A stretch of DNA of 64,000 bases from NCBI GenBank assembly GCA_951394045.1, contig OX595987.1:2232001-2296000 (forward strand). The letters are read 5' to 3'. A program made the position numbers and the translations under genes. Source of the DNA: Nitzschia sp. DOCU1 (lineage: Eukaryota > Bacillariophyta > Bacillariophyceae > Bacillariales > Bacillariaceae). Each line of letters begins with the position of its first letter. The stretch's first letter is position 1. The notes below the pieces were generated by a model. The model did not search any database. It saw only the letters and a program-made list of their open reading frames with translations, and was not told where the DNA came from. This document shows, piece by piece, positions 30,830 through 41,609 of the stretch.

Positions 30830-32539
30830 CTATTTGGGTCGCAGTATTAGTCTATCAAATGATTTCAGAATGCCTTTTTCTGCTGCTGCTTCCAATAGCG
30901 TTGAAGCATCTAGTATTTTGTTGTAGGTTGTGCCATCTCCGTCCGGCAACGGCACCAAGAACTCCCAATCGATAGGCTTGGTAGATCCAGCCACACTCGA
31001 AACAACTCGTTCAATAGGATCCCTGTTTGCCAGGAAATGAAAGCCAGAAGAGGCTTGGCCAGACGCGCGGTCAATGTGAACGACTTCCAGAAAGAAGCGA
31101 TCCTCAACCTTTGGTATCCTTTTGGCGTCACCCTTGGCTTTGGATTTGATCTGCATGTTCCTTACTTTGGTGGCAGCGGCCGAAGCCTTTTTGACCTTCT
31201 TTCCATTGTTGGCAGCTTCGTCCATTGCCCGAATGGCGGCGGTCGTGACATCATCTACAACTCGCGAAAAGGTATCCCCCGACGCTGCTGAGTCCACTGT
31301 TGGTGCTACTTGACTATCGGGACTTTCGGCATCCACCATTTCAACGTCTGCCGACGCCCCACCACCTCCTGTGTTCGTACTTGGTGCACTTTTGGAACAT
31401 TCCTCTACTTCTTCCAGGATGCTAGGTGTGGCATCGTCACCTTCAAACCAACGAATGACAATCGTGTCCACTTGATCCCCCGTCAAAAACTTTGCAGTTA
31501 CCGCCTCGTACACTCGCATAATATTGGGAAAACGACGGTATTCTTGGGATGCTTCGGCACCAGCACCAATCGTTCGTCTCACTAATACCTCCACACTCGC
31601 CTTGGGCGGACCATGAAAGGACGCCGCAATCTTGGCAAAGCTATCTTGGGGTGAAAAGAAACGAAATTCTCGTTCCACTGCTCGTTCGTCATCATCACCA
31701 TTTTTGTCAACAAGACATTCAAAGTATCGACGATCCATTTGTTTCAACTTTTTGTCCCCCGTCGCCCTTGACTTGACAAGCATACTCCGTACTTGATCCG
31801 AAACTTTCTTGTTCTTTTCTGATGACTGATCTTCCAACAATTGAATCCGACGATCCAATTTGGCAGCCCGTTCTTGTCGTTTCTTTTGTTGTTGCCGTTC
31901 ATTGGCAAGACGAATCGCCTTGGCTTGTTCCGCTTGCGCCGCCAGCTCTTGATCTTCTTCCAGGAATCGCTGTGTGACGGATGCCATGACTTGGGAAGGA
32001 AGAGGCTTGGAAGATGCATTGCCCCCAAGCGATGGATCGGTAAATTCAACGGTTCCTGCCACCGATGCCGTCAATCCTCCTTGTTTTGGCTGATTGTACT
32101 GGACATCGTCGTACGAAGTATTGGCAAACTCGCTCGGTGTCACACCACGAGGCAATACCATCCATGTCCCCGATGGAAAGCATCCAGCATCATGTAGAGT
32201 CTTGCTCTTGGGGCCTATCAAGTCTGGAAAACTTCGAGTCGGCCACTCCGTAATGTCATTGGGAGGATGAGTAGTACAATCCCAGAGTTGAAAATCAGTG
32301 TTGGCACTTGCAGCTGTGCTAGTATTGCAAAGAGCCCAAAGATCTGGGGCACTTTCTGCCACTTCTCGAATCGTCGTGTCTGCGGTAAAGATTCTTACGA
32401 GCGATACGGATGTGCTTGTGATCGTTGATAGAGTCCAGTCTTTTTGTGCGGCGGATGCCTCGGAGGTTTGGAGTGCCGTCTGCCGATCTTGGGGCAATAG
32501 TCCTTGGGCAATGACCAGTCGAATGCGGCAGTCACCCAT
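30830..32539 (-). CDS. Protein with duplicated ZFAND1-like ubiquitin-like domain
   Basis: A single exon of 569 residues. The first 130 residues look like a UBX/ubiquitin-like fold (VSLVRIFTADTTIREVAESAPD, ending GCFPSGTWMVLP). A charged coiled coil spans about 190-250. Two homologous modules follow. Module 1 (about 250-375) opens QVRSMLVKSRATGDKKLKQM, then RRYFECLV. Module 2 (458-569) opens KVRNMQIKSKAKGDAKRIPK, then DRFFLEVV. This opening (KxKxxAxGD...R.Y.EV) matches the C-terminal ubiquitin-like domain of ZFAND1/Cuz1, a p97 and proteasome cofactor in stress-granule clearance. The AN1 zinc fingers of that family are absent. A ubiquitin-pathway or p97-adaptor role is inference. Its stop is 5 nt from the RPB6 stop. 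Confidence 0.72.
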   Translation of the reverse strand: MGDCRIRLVIAQGLLPQDRQTALQTSEASAAQKDWTLSTITSTSVSLVRIFTADTTIREVAESAPDLWALCNTSTAASANTDFQLWDCTTHPPNDITEWPTRSFPDLIGPKSKTLHDAGCFPSGTWMVLPRGVTPSEFANTSYDDVQYNQPKQGGLTASVAGTVEFTDPSLGGNASSKPLPSQVMASVTQRFLEEDQELAAQAEQAKAIRLANERQQQKKRQERAAKLDRRIQLLEDQSSEKNKKVSDQVRSMLVKSRATGDKKLKQMDRRYFECLVDKNGDDDERAVEREFRFFSPQDSFAKIAASFHGPPKASVEVLVRRTIGAGAEASQEYRRFPNIMRVYEAVTAKFLTGDQVDTIVIRWFEGDDATPSILEEVEECSKSAPSTNTGGGGASADVEMVDAESPDSQVAPTVDSAASGDTFSRVVDDVTTAAIRAMDEAANNGKKVKKASAAATKVRNMQIKSKAKGDAKRIPKVEDRFFLEVVHIDRASGQASSGFHFLANRDPIERVVSSVAGSTKPIDWEFLVPLPDGDGTTYNKILDASTLLEAAAEKGILKSFDRLILRPK

Positions 32540-33019
32540 TGTAGCTACTTCGTTCTTTTCACGACCCTTTCTTCAAGAAAGACCTTACTCTCAAGGGAAC
32601 GATGGAGTCTAAGAGTACCAAAAGGTGGGATGCAGATGAAATGAAAGGAGAGTTGCACCTCTATCCTCGTTGTATGAATTCAGAAGAAATGCTTTTTGTT
32701 GTTGGAGTGCGTCGATTTCAAATTCATCCACGGAAGCGGAAGCATCGGGAAACATGGTTTTGGTCCGATGAATCCATTTTTTGCTATCCACGTCTGAGAA
32801 CCTTGCATGACGTCACTTCGCCATCCCCCGCATCTCGCCAAACGCTTCGCCTGCCGCCAACCATCAAATCTTTCGCCCATCTTGTGTTGACGACGAGAAC
32901 ACGTTTGCTTCTCATCACATCTTTGGCCTGGGACGTTTTCATACAAACCGCCCTAACATTACTAGTAGCCTCCTCTTACTTTCGTTACTTCCTTCTTGTA
33001 AGCTTCTTGTTTCGCCACC
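32540..33019. promoter_or_regulatory. Divergent promoter with CRE palindrome
   Basis: 480 bases between the start of the duplicated-UBL gene and the adenylosuccinate lyase start. A perfect TGACGTCA palindrome lies at 32808-32815, about 205 bases before the lyase ATG and 270 bases from the other start. Open frames crossing this region lack family features. Confidence 0.4.
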
Positions 33020-34605
33020 ATGAGTTCCAACGCCGACAAATTCCTCGAAGCCGCTGCCGTCTTTCCCGAAGATGCGCTTGCCGACAATCGAGTTTACGAA
33101 CACCCGTTGGTCCAACGATATGCCACCAAAGAAATGTCCTTTATTTGGTCCCCGGCCATGAAGTTTACCACTTGGCGCAAGCTCTGGACGGCTCTGGCAA
33201 CCGCCGAACAAGAGCTGGGGCTTGAAATTACCGATGAACAATTGGAGGAGATGCGCAACAAATTGTACGATATTGATTTTGAGCTTGCGGCCAAGAAGGA
33301 ATCGGAATTCCGTCACGATGTCATGGGTCATGTGCATGCCTATGGGGAAGTTGCTCCCAAGGCCATGCCCATTATCCATTTGGGCGCTACGTCGTGTTAT
33401 GTCGGAGACAATACGGATATTGTGCAGATTCGAGACTCCTTACAACTCATCAAACGAAAGCTAGTTCAGGTCTTGCATGTCTTGAAAAAGTTTGCCGAAC
33501 AACATCGTGATTTGCCAACGCTGGGCTTTACTCACTACCAACCCGCACAATTGACAACGGTGGGAAAGCGTGCGTGCTTGTGGATGCAAGATCTCGTGTT
33601 GGATTTGGAACGATTGGAACGTGAAATTGAGGATTTGCCCATGCGCGGCGTAAAAGGAACGACGGGGACCCAGGCCACCTTTTTGGAACTCTTTGATGGA
33701 GACCATGAAAAAGTCAAGACACTCAACAAACGCGTCTGCGAGCTCATGGGATTCAAAAAGGCTATTCCTGTGTCTGGCCAAACTTATACGAGGAAGATTG
33801 ATTTCAACATTCTAAGTTTATTGAGTGGCATTGCTCAGTCGGCTTATAAGATGTGCGGTGATATTCGTCTCTTGGCCAATCTCAAGGAAGTGGAAGAACC
33901 CTTTGCCAAGAATCAAATTGGGTCCAGTGCCATGGCGTACAAGCGGAATCCGATGCGGTCGGAGCGTGTGTGTTCGTTGGCGAGATATGTCATGGGATTG
34001 CCGAATGCGGCCGCCAATACGCATGCCAATCAGTGGTTTGAACGTACGCTGGATGACTCGGCGATCCGTCGTATCATTCTACCGGAAGGTTTCTTGGCGG
34101 TCGATGTCATTTTGACGTTGTTGGCTAACATTAGCGATGGTATGGTCGTTTGGCCCAATGTGGTCAAGATGCATGTCATGGCTGAGTTGCCATTCATGGC
34201 TACAGAAGTCATTCTTATGGAATGTAAGTTTTATTGGAACGCTGTTACGAGTTTATGGAATTGTTTTGTTGTTGCTAAAGCTTGCCAAATCTGTTGCTTG
34301 ATATATTAGGCGTCAAGGCCGGAGGCGACCGTCAAGAGTTGCACGAGGCAATTCGAGTCCATTCCATGGACGCTGGGGCTGTCGTCAAGGGCGAAGGCAA
34401 GCCCAACGATCTGATGGAACGTATTGCCAAGGACCCGCTGTTCACCGCGGTCCATGCCAAATTGAGCACCCTGATTGATCCCAAGCTCTTTGTAGGACGT
34501 GCGCCAGAACAAGTCGATGAATTCCTCGCGGACGAAGTGAATCCCATCTTGGAGAGCAACAAGGGTTTGCTAGAACAAGAGAGTGTCGATGCCGTCAATA
34601 TCTAA
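33020..34605 (+). CDS. ADSL: Adenylosuccinate lyase
   Basis: Exons 33020-34223 and 34310-34605 flank an 86-nt intron and give 499 residues. The splice joins ILME to [16 protein letters not shown]. The fumarate lyase signature [11 protein letters not shown] occupies residues 301-311 in the eukaryotic ADSL form (MAYKRNP rather than bacterial MPYK). Other blocks are [40 protein letters not shown] and [16 protein letters not shown]. The N-terminus [13 protein letters not shown] fits animal-type ADSL. The enzyme splits SAICAR to AICAR, and adenylosuccinate to AMP, releasing fumarate in purine synthesis. No presequence is visible, so it is probably cytosolic. Confidence 0.95.
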
Positions 34606-34852
34606 CGGGAGCAGGCTATCGCACTCTCCACTGGTACCAGCAGCAGTTGTGTCCTATATAAGTTCCTTCCAAGTAGAAGAAAGTTATTTGTAGTATCATA
34701 CAACATACTCTATTTTTGTGTTACAGTGCTTGTCAGTCAGCAACTATTGTGTAAGTGCTCATTTGAAAATTTCTGGAATACTGCCCATGTTCGGAATGAA
34801 ATGTCTTGCCGTCCCTCTCGTCGAATAAGGGCATCTGCCTAATCTAGCAGCA

Positions 34853-35356
34853 TCACAGCAGACTTCGTACTTGCTGCACTACCGTCTCGGCCGAGTTAAC
34901 CCCCTCAAGACGTAACTTGACTTCGCCTTCCCGAAACAGCACTAAACACGGCAACCGAGACACATGAAAGCGAGAACCGACTTGAGGCCACTTTTCCGTA
35001 TCCACCGAAAACATTCGAAACTCATTTCCCACCATCTCCTTGATCGCTGCCACTTCCTTTTTCATTAGCTTGCAAGGGCCGCACTTGGAGGTGCTAAAGT
35101 AAATGACAACTGGTTCTTCGTGAAAGGTATCAAGTACTTGCTCAAAATTCTTGAATCTCATGGCGGCATAGAGGGACGTAGATATACTAGGCGAGGAACG
35201 TAATCGGCGTTCCTCGCCATTTCGTATCCGCGGGGGTGACCGAGTAGTGGTACAAATTCGTTCTTGGAGAGGTCGGAAACCTTCAACTCCCGCGGTTGCC
35301 TGAAAAACTACTAGTACGTGAAGTAGAAGAGCAACTAATTGCAATCGAGTAATCAT
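34853..35356 (-). CDS. Plastid-type thioredoxin-like protein (KCGPC)
   Basis: 167 residues. The first 27 residues form a signal peptide (LVALLLHVLVVFQATAGVEGF), and the GF-R-P site is compatible with plastid import. The thioredoxin fold starts near residue 65: VVIYFSTSKCGPCKLMKKEV with the redox CGPC pair, VDTEKWPQVGSRFHVSRLP with the cis-proline, then CLVLFREGEVKLRLEG. It resembles thioredoxin y. The Trp normally before CGPC is Lys and the buried Asp of VDF is replaced (VIYF), both expected to alter redox potential and partner choice. An extra Cys follows the cis-proline. It is probably a disulphide reductase in the plastid, with target unknown. It converges on the ADSL gene. Confidence 0.84.
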   Translation of the reverse strand: MITRLQLVALLLHVLVVFQATAGVEGFRPLQERICTTTRSPPRIRNGEERRLRSSPSISTSLYAAMRFKNFEQVLDTFHEEPVVIYFSTSKCGPCKLMKKEVAAIKEMVGNEFRMFSVDTEKWPQVGSRFHVSRLPCLVLFREGEVKLRLEGVNSAETVVQQVRSLL

Positions 35357-35922
35357 TTCTTAGAACACGAACGTTTGCACGACAAGATATATCAGGTAGT
35401 GTAGGATGAGATGTTTTTTGTGTCAAGTGTCATGGAGGGACAGCTGACTATTCGTGCCGTTGATGGATTTGTTCGACAAACAAGCGAGAGACACAAGGCA
35501 AGAAAGAAGATACCCGCAGCGGCCGCTTTTGGCCATGCGATTGGTGCTTGTGGGGCCTCGTCGGCCAAAACTCTGGCAGCACGTGCCACGTCATGTCGGC
35601 GTCGAATCAAATCCGAACGGAAGAAGCCAATCAGAAATGCGGGTGACGCTCCTCACTTTTCGAGCCAGCCGGCACTAGTCGACAATACCCTACATTTGTA
35701 GGTATGGATCATACTCAAATGGCTACTTTGCTCTTCGGATCGGCTTTTGGCTTCCATTCCGGCCTGAGCAGAAAACGTATCTTTTTCGCCTTGCGAGACG
35801 ATGACCTTCGTTGATCGTCTCTTGCAAGTGTTCATAACTCCCGAGAACCCCCGAAAGATCAGTCAGTAGTACCCTGCTGTTTGAGACCGAGCCAACTTTA
35901 CCGCCAACCGACCATCATAACA
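35357..35922. promoter_or_regulatory. Divergent intergenic region
   Basis: 566 bases between the starts of the thioredoxin-like and DsbA-fold genes, both predicted redox proteins. Small open frames overlap without family features. The thioredoxin and DsbA-fold promoters are expected here. Confidence 0.4.
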
Positions 35923-36456
35923 ATGACAAAGAAATCATGGAAGATCTTTTGGGACTTGCAATGCCCGTACAGCCGAAAGAACTGGGAAAATTTGTCATCC
36001 ATTCAGGCCAGATTCGGAAACGACTATGACATTTCCATTCATTTGACTAGTTTGGCCTTTCATCCCCAGGCCTTTCAAGCGCAGTGTGCAGCAACTCTCA
36101 TTCAGACCTACAAGGGACGAGACGAGATGCTCAAGTTTGTCGACGCTTGCTTTGAGAATCAAGTCAGCTATATGAATACTGCCTTGGGCGATTGCCGGAA
36201 ATCCGATGTCGACCAGGTGTTTGCGGATATTGCAGAAAAGGGCGGCTTCTTGGATGATAAGCTCCATAAAGAAAGATTCCTCAAAGAAATGGGGGACTGG
36301 GAAAAAGCCGTCAAGCCGGCCTACGACGAACACAAGATCGCCATGGGCTATGGAGTCTACGGTACGCCGAAGCATGTGATTGACGAGAAACTTGTGGCTG
36401 ACACAGAGAGTGCATGGGGGGCGGATGAATGGGCGGAAAAGCTCAAGACGCTTTGA
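35923..36456 (+). CDS. DsbA-fold thioredoxin-like protein
   Basis: 177 residues from the first ATG (the frame opens 42 bases earlier with TTG). WKIFWDLQCPYSRKNW supplies a thioredoxin-fold N-terminus with CPYS, where the second active-site Cys is Ser. The helical insert is about 100 residues, as in the DsbA/2-hydroxychromene-isomerase group. MGYGVYGTPKHVIDEKLV contains the cis-Pro (GTP) and final strand. With only one active-site Cys it cannot be a classical disulphide oxidase; a glutathione-transferase-like or isomerase-type role is more likely. No targeting signal is present. Confidence 0.75.
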   Translation: MTKKSWKIFWDLQCPYSRKNWENLSSIQARFGNDYDISIHLTSLAFHPQAFQAQCAATLIQTYKGRDEMLKFVDACFENQVSYMNTALGDCRKSDVDQVFADIAEKGGFLDDKLHKERFLKEMGDWEKAVKPAYDEHKIAMGYGVYGTPKHVIDEKLVADTESAWGADEWAEKLKTL

Positions 36457-36579
36457 GCTACGACAACTATTTGAATCCAATTTGGCAAACAGTAGTAGTA
36501 GCACTGCATTTGAATTCTATAAATGTTTATCATGATTTGTACAAAACATACTTGCATTTAGCCTTCGGATTGCTCTCGT

Positions 36580-38634
36580 TTAGTCCTGCACTTTGGACTT
36601 GAGACTATTCATCGTGGCAACGACCTCGTATCGGTAGGACAAGTGTTTGCCACATGCCATGACGGCGACGACAGCTCCGATCATGACTGCCACGAGCACA
36701 CCCACCCCGACACCAATCACCAGTTGTTGGTGTTCTCTCCAGTTAAAGACATAGTCCATCTCTCCAATGAACAGAGTCGACATCATGCCTGTATCTTCGT
36801 GTGCCAAAAAGTGGCAGTGAAAGACAGTCTTGCCCGTGTATTCCTTATATTGCACCCAAATGCGAGTACGACCATTGGGAGGAACCACGACAGTGTCTCT
36901 CCACACATGGGGCTCGTGTTGCGTCAAGAGGACCTTGAGGGCAGGGTATTTTTCCGTGCTCAGCTCAGAGCCCATCTCTTGCACCTGGAAACGATTCACA
37001 CTAACCGAGACTTCGTGAGTATACTAGGTATGCGTCAACCGCCATCGTCGGAAAAGAGTTAGAACTTACTGAATGTGGAACGGGTGTACATTGTGGTTGG
37101 CGTTCACCAGAATGTATTCCACGGCTTCCCCCGGGTGAGCCGTGAAATCAATACGATCTCCTTGGAAGGCTTTGCCGTTGACATAGTACTGCGGGAAGGG
37201 GGCTTGGTCGCGATTCGCTCCCATGGAAAATACAATCGTTTCGGTCTTGACAATGTCTTCGGACTTGATTCGTTCGGATTCGTCGTATCCAGGGGTGAAT
37301 CTCCACTCTTCAATGGGAGGAATCGAATTGTCTTTCACTGAAGCTTCATCAGCTTCGGTGACCTCAATGGTTGCAAGAATCTGATCATGAGGATGACCAT
37401 ACATATCAAAGAACTGCATTCCCTGAATACCCTGCTGAGAGATAACATAACGTCCGGGCTTGTCAAAGTTGACCAAGATTTCTTCCCGTTGCCCACCCGC
37501 CATGACCAAAATGTCACGTTTAACAGGTTCGGAGTAAGTGACACCATCCGAGGCGACCACGTAAAACGGAACCGTGAGACCTGGGGTCCGCCAGTCTTGA
37601 TCTTCCGTGCCTTCGGGGAAGATGATGAAAGTGTTCTCATTCTCTATCGTCCCGCACAAGGTGCGAAGGTGCAAGACCTCTCCCACCTTGGCCTGCAAGG
37701 TTGGGTTCTTCTCACCGTTCACAAGGTAAGGGTGGATCTTGGATAGGGTCGTTTGTCCCTTGAGGAACTCATCGACTTCCATGTGATGCGATCGTCCGGT
37801 GACGTTCTGGAAGCAAGGATCCCAGATAGTGAATTCCTGCGTGTTGGTAACTCCGTACTTGTTATGAAGCTCCGTTTGAATATCTGTCTCGTTATCCTCC
37901 ACGTAGAGGAGACCCATCATCCCACTCCATAGTTGGACGGCTGAAGATCCATGCAAGTGAGGATGATACCAGTACAAGCCCGTGGGGTGATGATCCGGGA
38001 TATCAAACCTATAGCAGTAGCATTGCCCGGGTTTCACATTTACATGTGGGGCATCGGCCCGGTGAGTTCCCACAGGGTCAAACATGTGCACCGCGATATC
38101 CAAACCGTGCAAGTGAAGGTTGGTGTTTTGAAAGTTCTTGGGAATGTTGGGCTCATCCACTGTCATGAGAGATGGATCGTTCACTGCCTTCTTGTAGTAC
38201 TGGTACTTGATCTTTTCACCCGGATTTTGGAGCATCGTCCAATAGTCTTGGACGGTAACATCATTTGACCCAATGTTGAGAGATTCGTCCTCGTAATCAT
38301 TGTACATTTCATTGATTAATTTGATCCACAAAGACTGACCCGGCTTTACTCTCATGGTGGGCCCCATAATGCTCTCGGGGTTCTCTGGATTCGCGTACAT
38401 TCGACCCCTGTAAGTGACATTCAAGAGCTCCACTGTGCGTATCGTAGCTGTGAGTTCGTAATTCACATCCCCGCCATTGCACGGATCCGAACACGAAATG
38501 TAATCGGTCGTTGATGGTGGCGACGGCGGTACGTACGACGCAGCAGCAGCTGCTGCGGCATCCACCACGTACGCAGCCGGACTACCCAGCAATGCGATTC
38601 CCACCAGGGTCCATGCTCCAGGCTGAAACATCAT
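36580..38634 (-). CDS. Membrane-anchored multicopper oxidase
   Basis: Exons 38634-37070 and 37000-36580 flank a 69-nt intron and give 661 residues. The splice completes HPFHIHVNRFQV, the canonical copper-binding box (H517, H520, H522). Other copper sites are NTNLHLHGLD and GLYWYHPHLHGSS in the N-terminal half, and HCHFLAHEDTGMM with His583, Cys584 and His585 plus His589 for the type 1 copper. An N-terminal signal peptide leads to an Ala-rich stretch. One membrane helix lies at about 613-637, followed by a short cytoplasmic tail. The enzyme therefore faces outside the cell or into a vacuole. The family includes laccases and ferroxidases. Iron oxidation for uptake is attractive in a diatom, but the deciding acidic residues cannot be assigned by eye. 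Confidence 0.9.
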
Positions 38635-39309
38635 GGTAGCAAGGAAACCTTTAACAAGTGGAGTGGCCTAAGCGAGCAATATCAGCAGTCTTCAAAGATC
38701 GGAGACAAACCACAATTTACTCTTCGTGCGTTGCCAAAATTGTGGAGGTAGCGAGAATCGGAATTTAATCGGAAGAGGAAAAAATGAAACAAATGACGGA
38801 TGATTCCCAATCAGGTGCAAGAGGTTGGAGGTAAATGTCCCCTCTCCGTAATACAAATGTGCTAGTCGATATAGAAATTCTGCTCGGAGAGGAGCCCCTT
38901 CCAGCGTTGTTTGGTCCCATCAGCACCACCAAGCCCACGTCGCGCAGCTCTGCCTTTTTCTTTGAAACCAGGTGTCGCGATCTTCGTTCGTCACCTCTTG
39001 GGGTTATTCGCATTCTCGCAGTCGTGTGCCCCTACCGTAAAGCTGTTGAGAAAGACGCATAGGCGGACGGACGAAGCGAACTTTGGAGGCAGATGTCGTC
39101 AAATTTGACTGATTCGATCAACTCTTCTTCGACCACATCGATCTTCGAAAGATTTGGAGACTTCTTTGTTTTGCCGAGATCGACAAAAATGGTGTTGTGA
39201 GTGACTTGACGACACATGAACACTATTTGGTCAGCCTACAAAACAGACAGAGACCAGATAGGCGATTCTGCCAGATTGAAAGAAAGACAACGACCGCACT
39301 AGGATTCTC
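38635..39309. promoter_or_regulatory. Divergent intergenic region
   Basis: 675 bases between the multicopper oxidase start and the CBM9-like gene start, expected to contain both promoters. Short open frames only; no RNA gene or repeat was recognised. Confidence 0.4.
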
Positions 39310-40521
39310 ATGGTACCTCCCGACGCTTCAGCAAGCGTGGCTGGGCCTTCGTCGCCATTTACGCCACACTGGGATCGATATCCATTGACCTATGTCGCTC
39401 CCAAGATAAAGTTTCCACTCTTGGATCATTTAGACGGCGACTTGACCAAAGATGTGTGGAAGGACGTTCCTTGGTCAGACTACTTTGATGATATCCGAGG
39501 CGTGGAAGATGCTCCTCCCGACGAACGACCCAACCAGAACTGCCAGACGCGCTTCAAGGCCGTATGGGATGACGACCATCTCTATATTGGAGCATTGATC
39601 ACCACGGATTTTGAAACAGTGGCGGAATTCAAAGAGAGAAATTCGCCCATTTTTCAAAAAGACTCGGACTTTGAAGTCTTTATCGATCCGATAGGATCTT
39701 GCCATTGGTACAAGGAACTAGAATTGAATGCGATCAACACAATCTGGAATTTGATGCTGGACAAGCCATATGGGGATGGAGGAAGTGAACATTCGGCAAG
39801 AATTGCTCGGCCTGGGGATGACCATTACTATGAGGTGAATCATCAAAAAACCGCTGTGCGAGTTATCAAGGGAACATTAAACAAGCCTGGCGAAGGAACG
39901 ACGTGGTCGCTAGAGCTTGCCATTTCCTACAGGGATATCTTTGCAAGTGTAGAGGACGAACCCGTACCACCCAAGGAAGGAACCATGTGGAGGATCAATT
40001 TTAGCCGAGTGGAAAACAAGGGAGACACCAACTGGACATGGTAAGAACAAACGAGCCGGTGGTGTATTATCAGGTGTGGCCACCCCACTAACATAACCAA
40101 CAGGCAACCGCAAATTGTATGGAATCCCAAAGACCGACGCTGGGCAGGTTTTGTCATGATGCACTTGCCGGATGCGTGGGGTTATATCGTGTTTGGCAAA
40201 GCTAAAAGTAGTAGCCACAATGGCAGCGACGACATGCCCAAGGATTCGTCTTGGCCTGTCCGCCTAGCGGCTATGAATATTTACTACGCACAGGCCGCCT
40301 TCAAAAAAGATCACGGCACATATGCTTCCAGCATCGACACGTTGGTAGAGGAAAACTTGGTGAATACCGATATTACGGATCCTTTTGACATTTTGATAGA
40401 TTTGGATGACCAAGGTGGATATCTCGTCGAGGTTGAAGGATTTCCCGACGGTACAACCGCAACCATTACTCAGGATCGCTACCTACGTCTCGACATTGGC
40501 GGGAAGGGAAATTCGTCGTAG
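39310..40521 (+). CDS. CBM9-like (carbohydrate-binding family 9) domain protein
   Basis: Exons 39310-40040 and 40104-40521 flank a 63-nt intron, the shortest in the window, and give 382 residues. The splice restores NWTWQPQIVWNPKD. The domain covers about residues 30-290: LDGDLTKDVWKDVPWSDYFDDIRG, TRFKAVWDDDHLYIGALITT, DSDFEVFIDPIGSCHWYKEL, ELNAINTIWNLMLDKPY. These are the CBM9-like blocks seen in many bacterial and some eukaryotic proteins without a glycosidase attached. The C-terminal 100 residues (AAMNIYYAQAAFKKDHGTYA) resemble no known family. No signal peptide is obvious, so the protein may be cytosolic. Sugar binding is family inference only. Confidence 0.82.
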
Positions 40522-40570
40522 GATGAGAGAGTAATCGGTGTTATTTCACTTCTAGAGTTGCTTTCCATAA

Positions 40571-41609
40571 TTAGCTCTCGATTAGTAGGCGTTCGTTGAG
40601 TCCACTAAATTGTATAAAGCACTGCAACGATACTCGAATCCCTTGATGTGAAAAGCCAATGGCGGCATGAGGTCTTTGGACACACAGAACTATCAAATCT
40701 CCAGGATTCACAGCAATACGATGTGGCTCTCCCAAAGCCTTTCGTAATAGGATCTGACCTTCGGCATCCTGTGACGACAGAGCTGACAGAGTATGCGCAT
40801 TCTACAAACCTGTGGTAAGTTTTTCTGAGAATCATTCAAATCCCCCAAACCAGTCGGAACCTTACCTTGTACCACTCCCATTTACTTTTGACTGCTAGAG
40901 GCCATATCTCCAAGATATCCTGTGGCTTGTCCGTGTTTTGGGTGTCGGGTAGTTTAAGGTAAATATTCGCACTAAAAAATCCATTGGTAGGAGACAAAGG
41001 CGCGAGTTCGTCGACATGCACAAAGCCACGTTTCCATCGCGAAGGACCCATCATGACACGCGGTAGACCACCACCCTTGCAATGCTCTGGATTCTTAGTA
41101 TCTCGGGATAATCCAGCACCATGAGGCCACGCCTGATCCAAATCCAATCGAAACTGATCGAGCGGCCACAATGTCTTGGCAGTATTTCTGCTGGCGTCCC
41201 TCCGTCGCTGCCGAAATTCTTCCTGCACATGAGAGTAATATTCTTCCAGTTGTCGATTCGCAACCGCAACATTATACGGCACGTGAGCCCCCAGCGTGAA
41301 AACATCGCTGGATTCAAGTCCATTCGCGGTACTGACTTTCCAGTTTCGTGCCTTGCCTTCTTGGACTTGATGGGCAAGCTGGGCTCCAAGATCAATCGCC
41401 GAGGCTCTGGGATAAAAATTGGGTATATGCAAGGCTGTCGCTTCGTGTCGAAAGAGACGTTGCAAGTCGGATCCGCAAAGAGTATCGCGGACCATGACCT
41501 CGGCGGCAGGATCCATCGGAAGCACCCCTCCAAAACGTTGCTCCAACCACTCAAAGAATTGTCGCATGGCCGCCGCACGCGCATAAGGGGAAGGGGCGGT
41601 CAGTTTCAT
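40571..41609 (-). CDS. 2-oxoglutarate-Fe(II) oxygenase, prolyl-hydroxylase-like
   Basis: Exons 41609-40866 and 40801-40571 flank a 64-nt intron and give 324 residues. The C-terminal half has the double-stranded beta-helix pattern: [20 protein letters not shown] with the HxD metal pair, then in exon 2 [20 protein letters not shown] with the distal His and the Arg that would hold 2-oxoglutarate. This completes a HxD...H facial triad. The N-terminal half (about 120 residues) is helical with no known family. Such enzymes hydroxylate proteins or small molecules using oxygen and 2-oxoglutarate and can sense oxygen. The substrate is unknown. Its stop is 49 nt from the CBM9-like gene stop. Confidence 0.78.
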
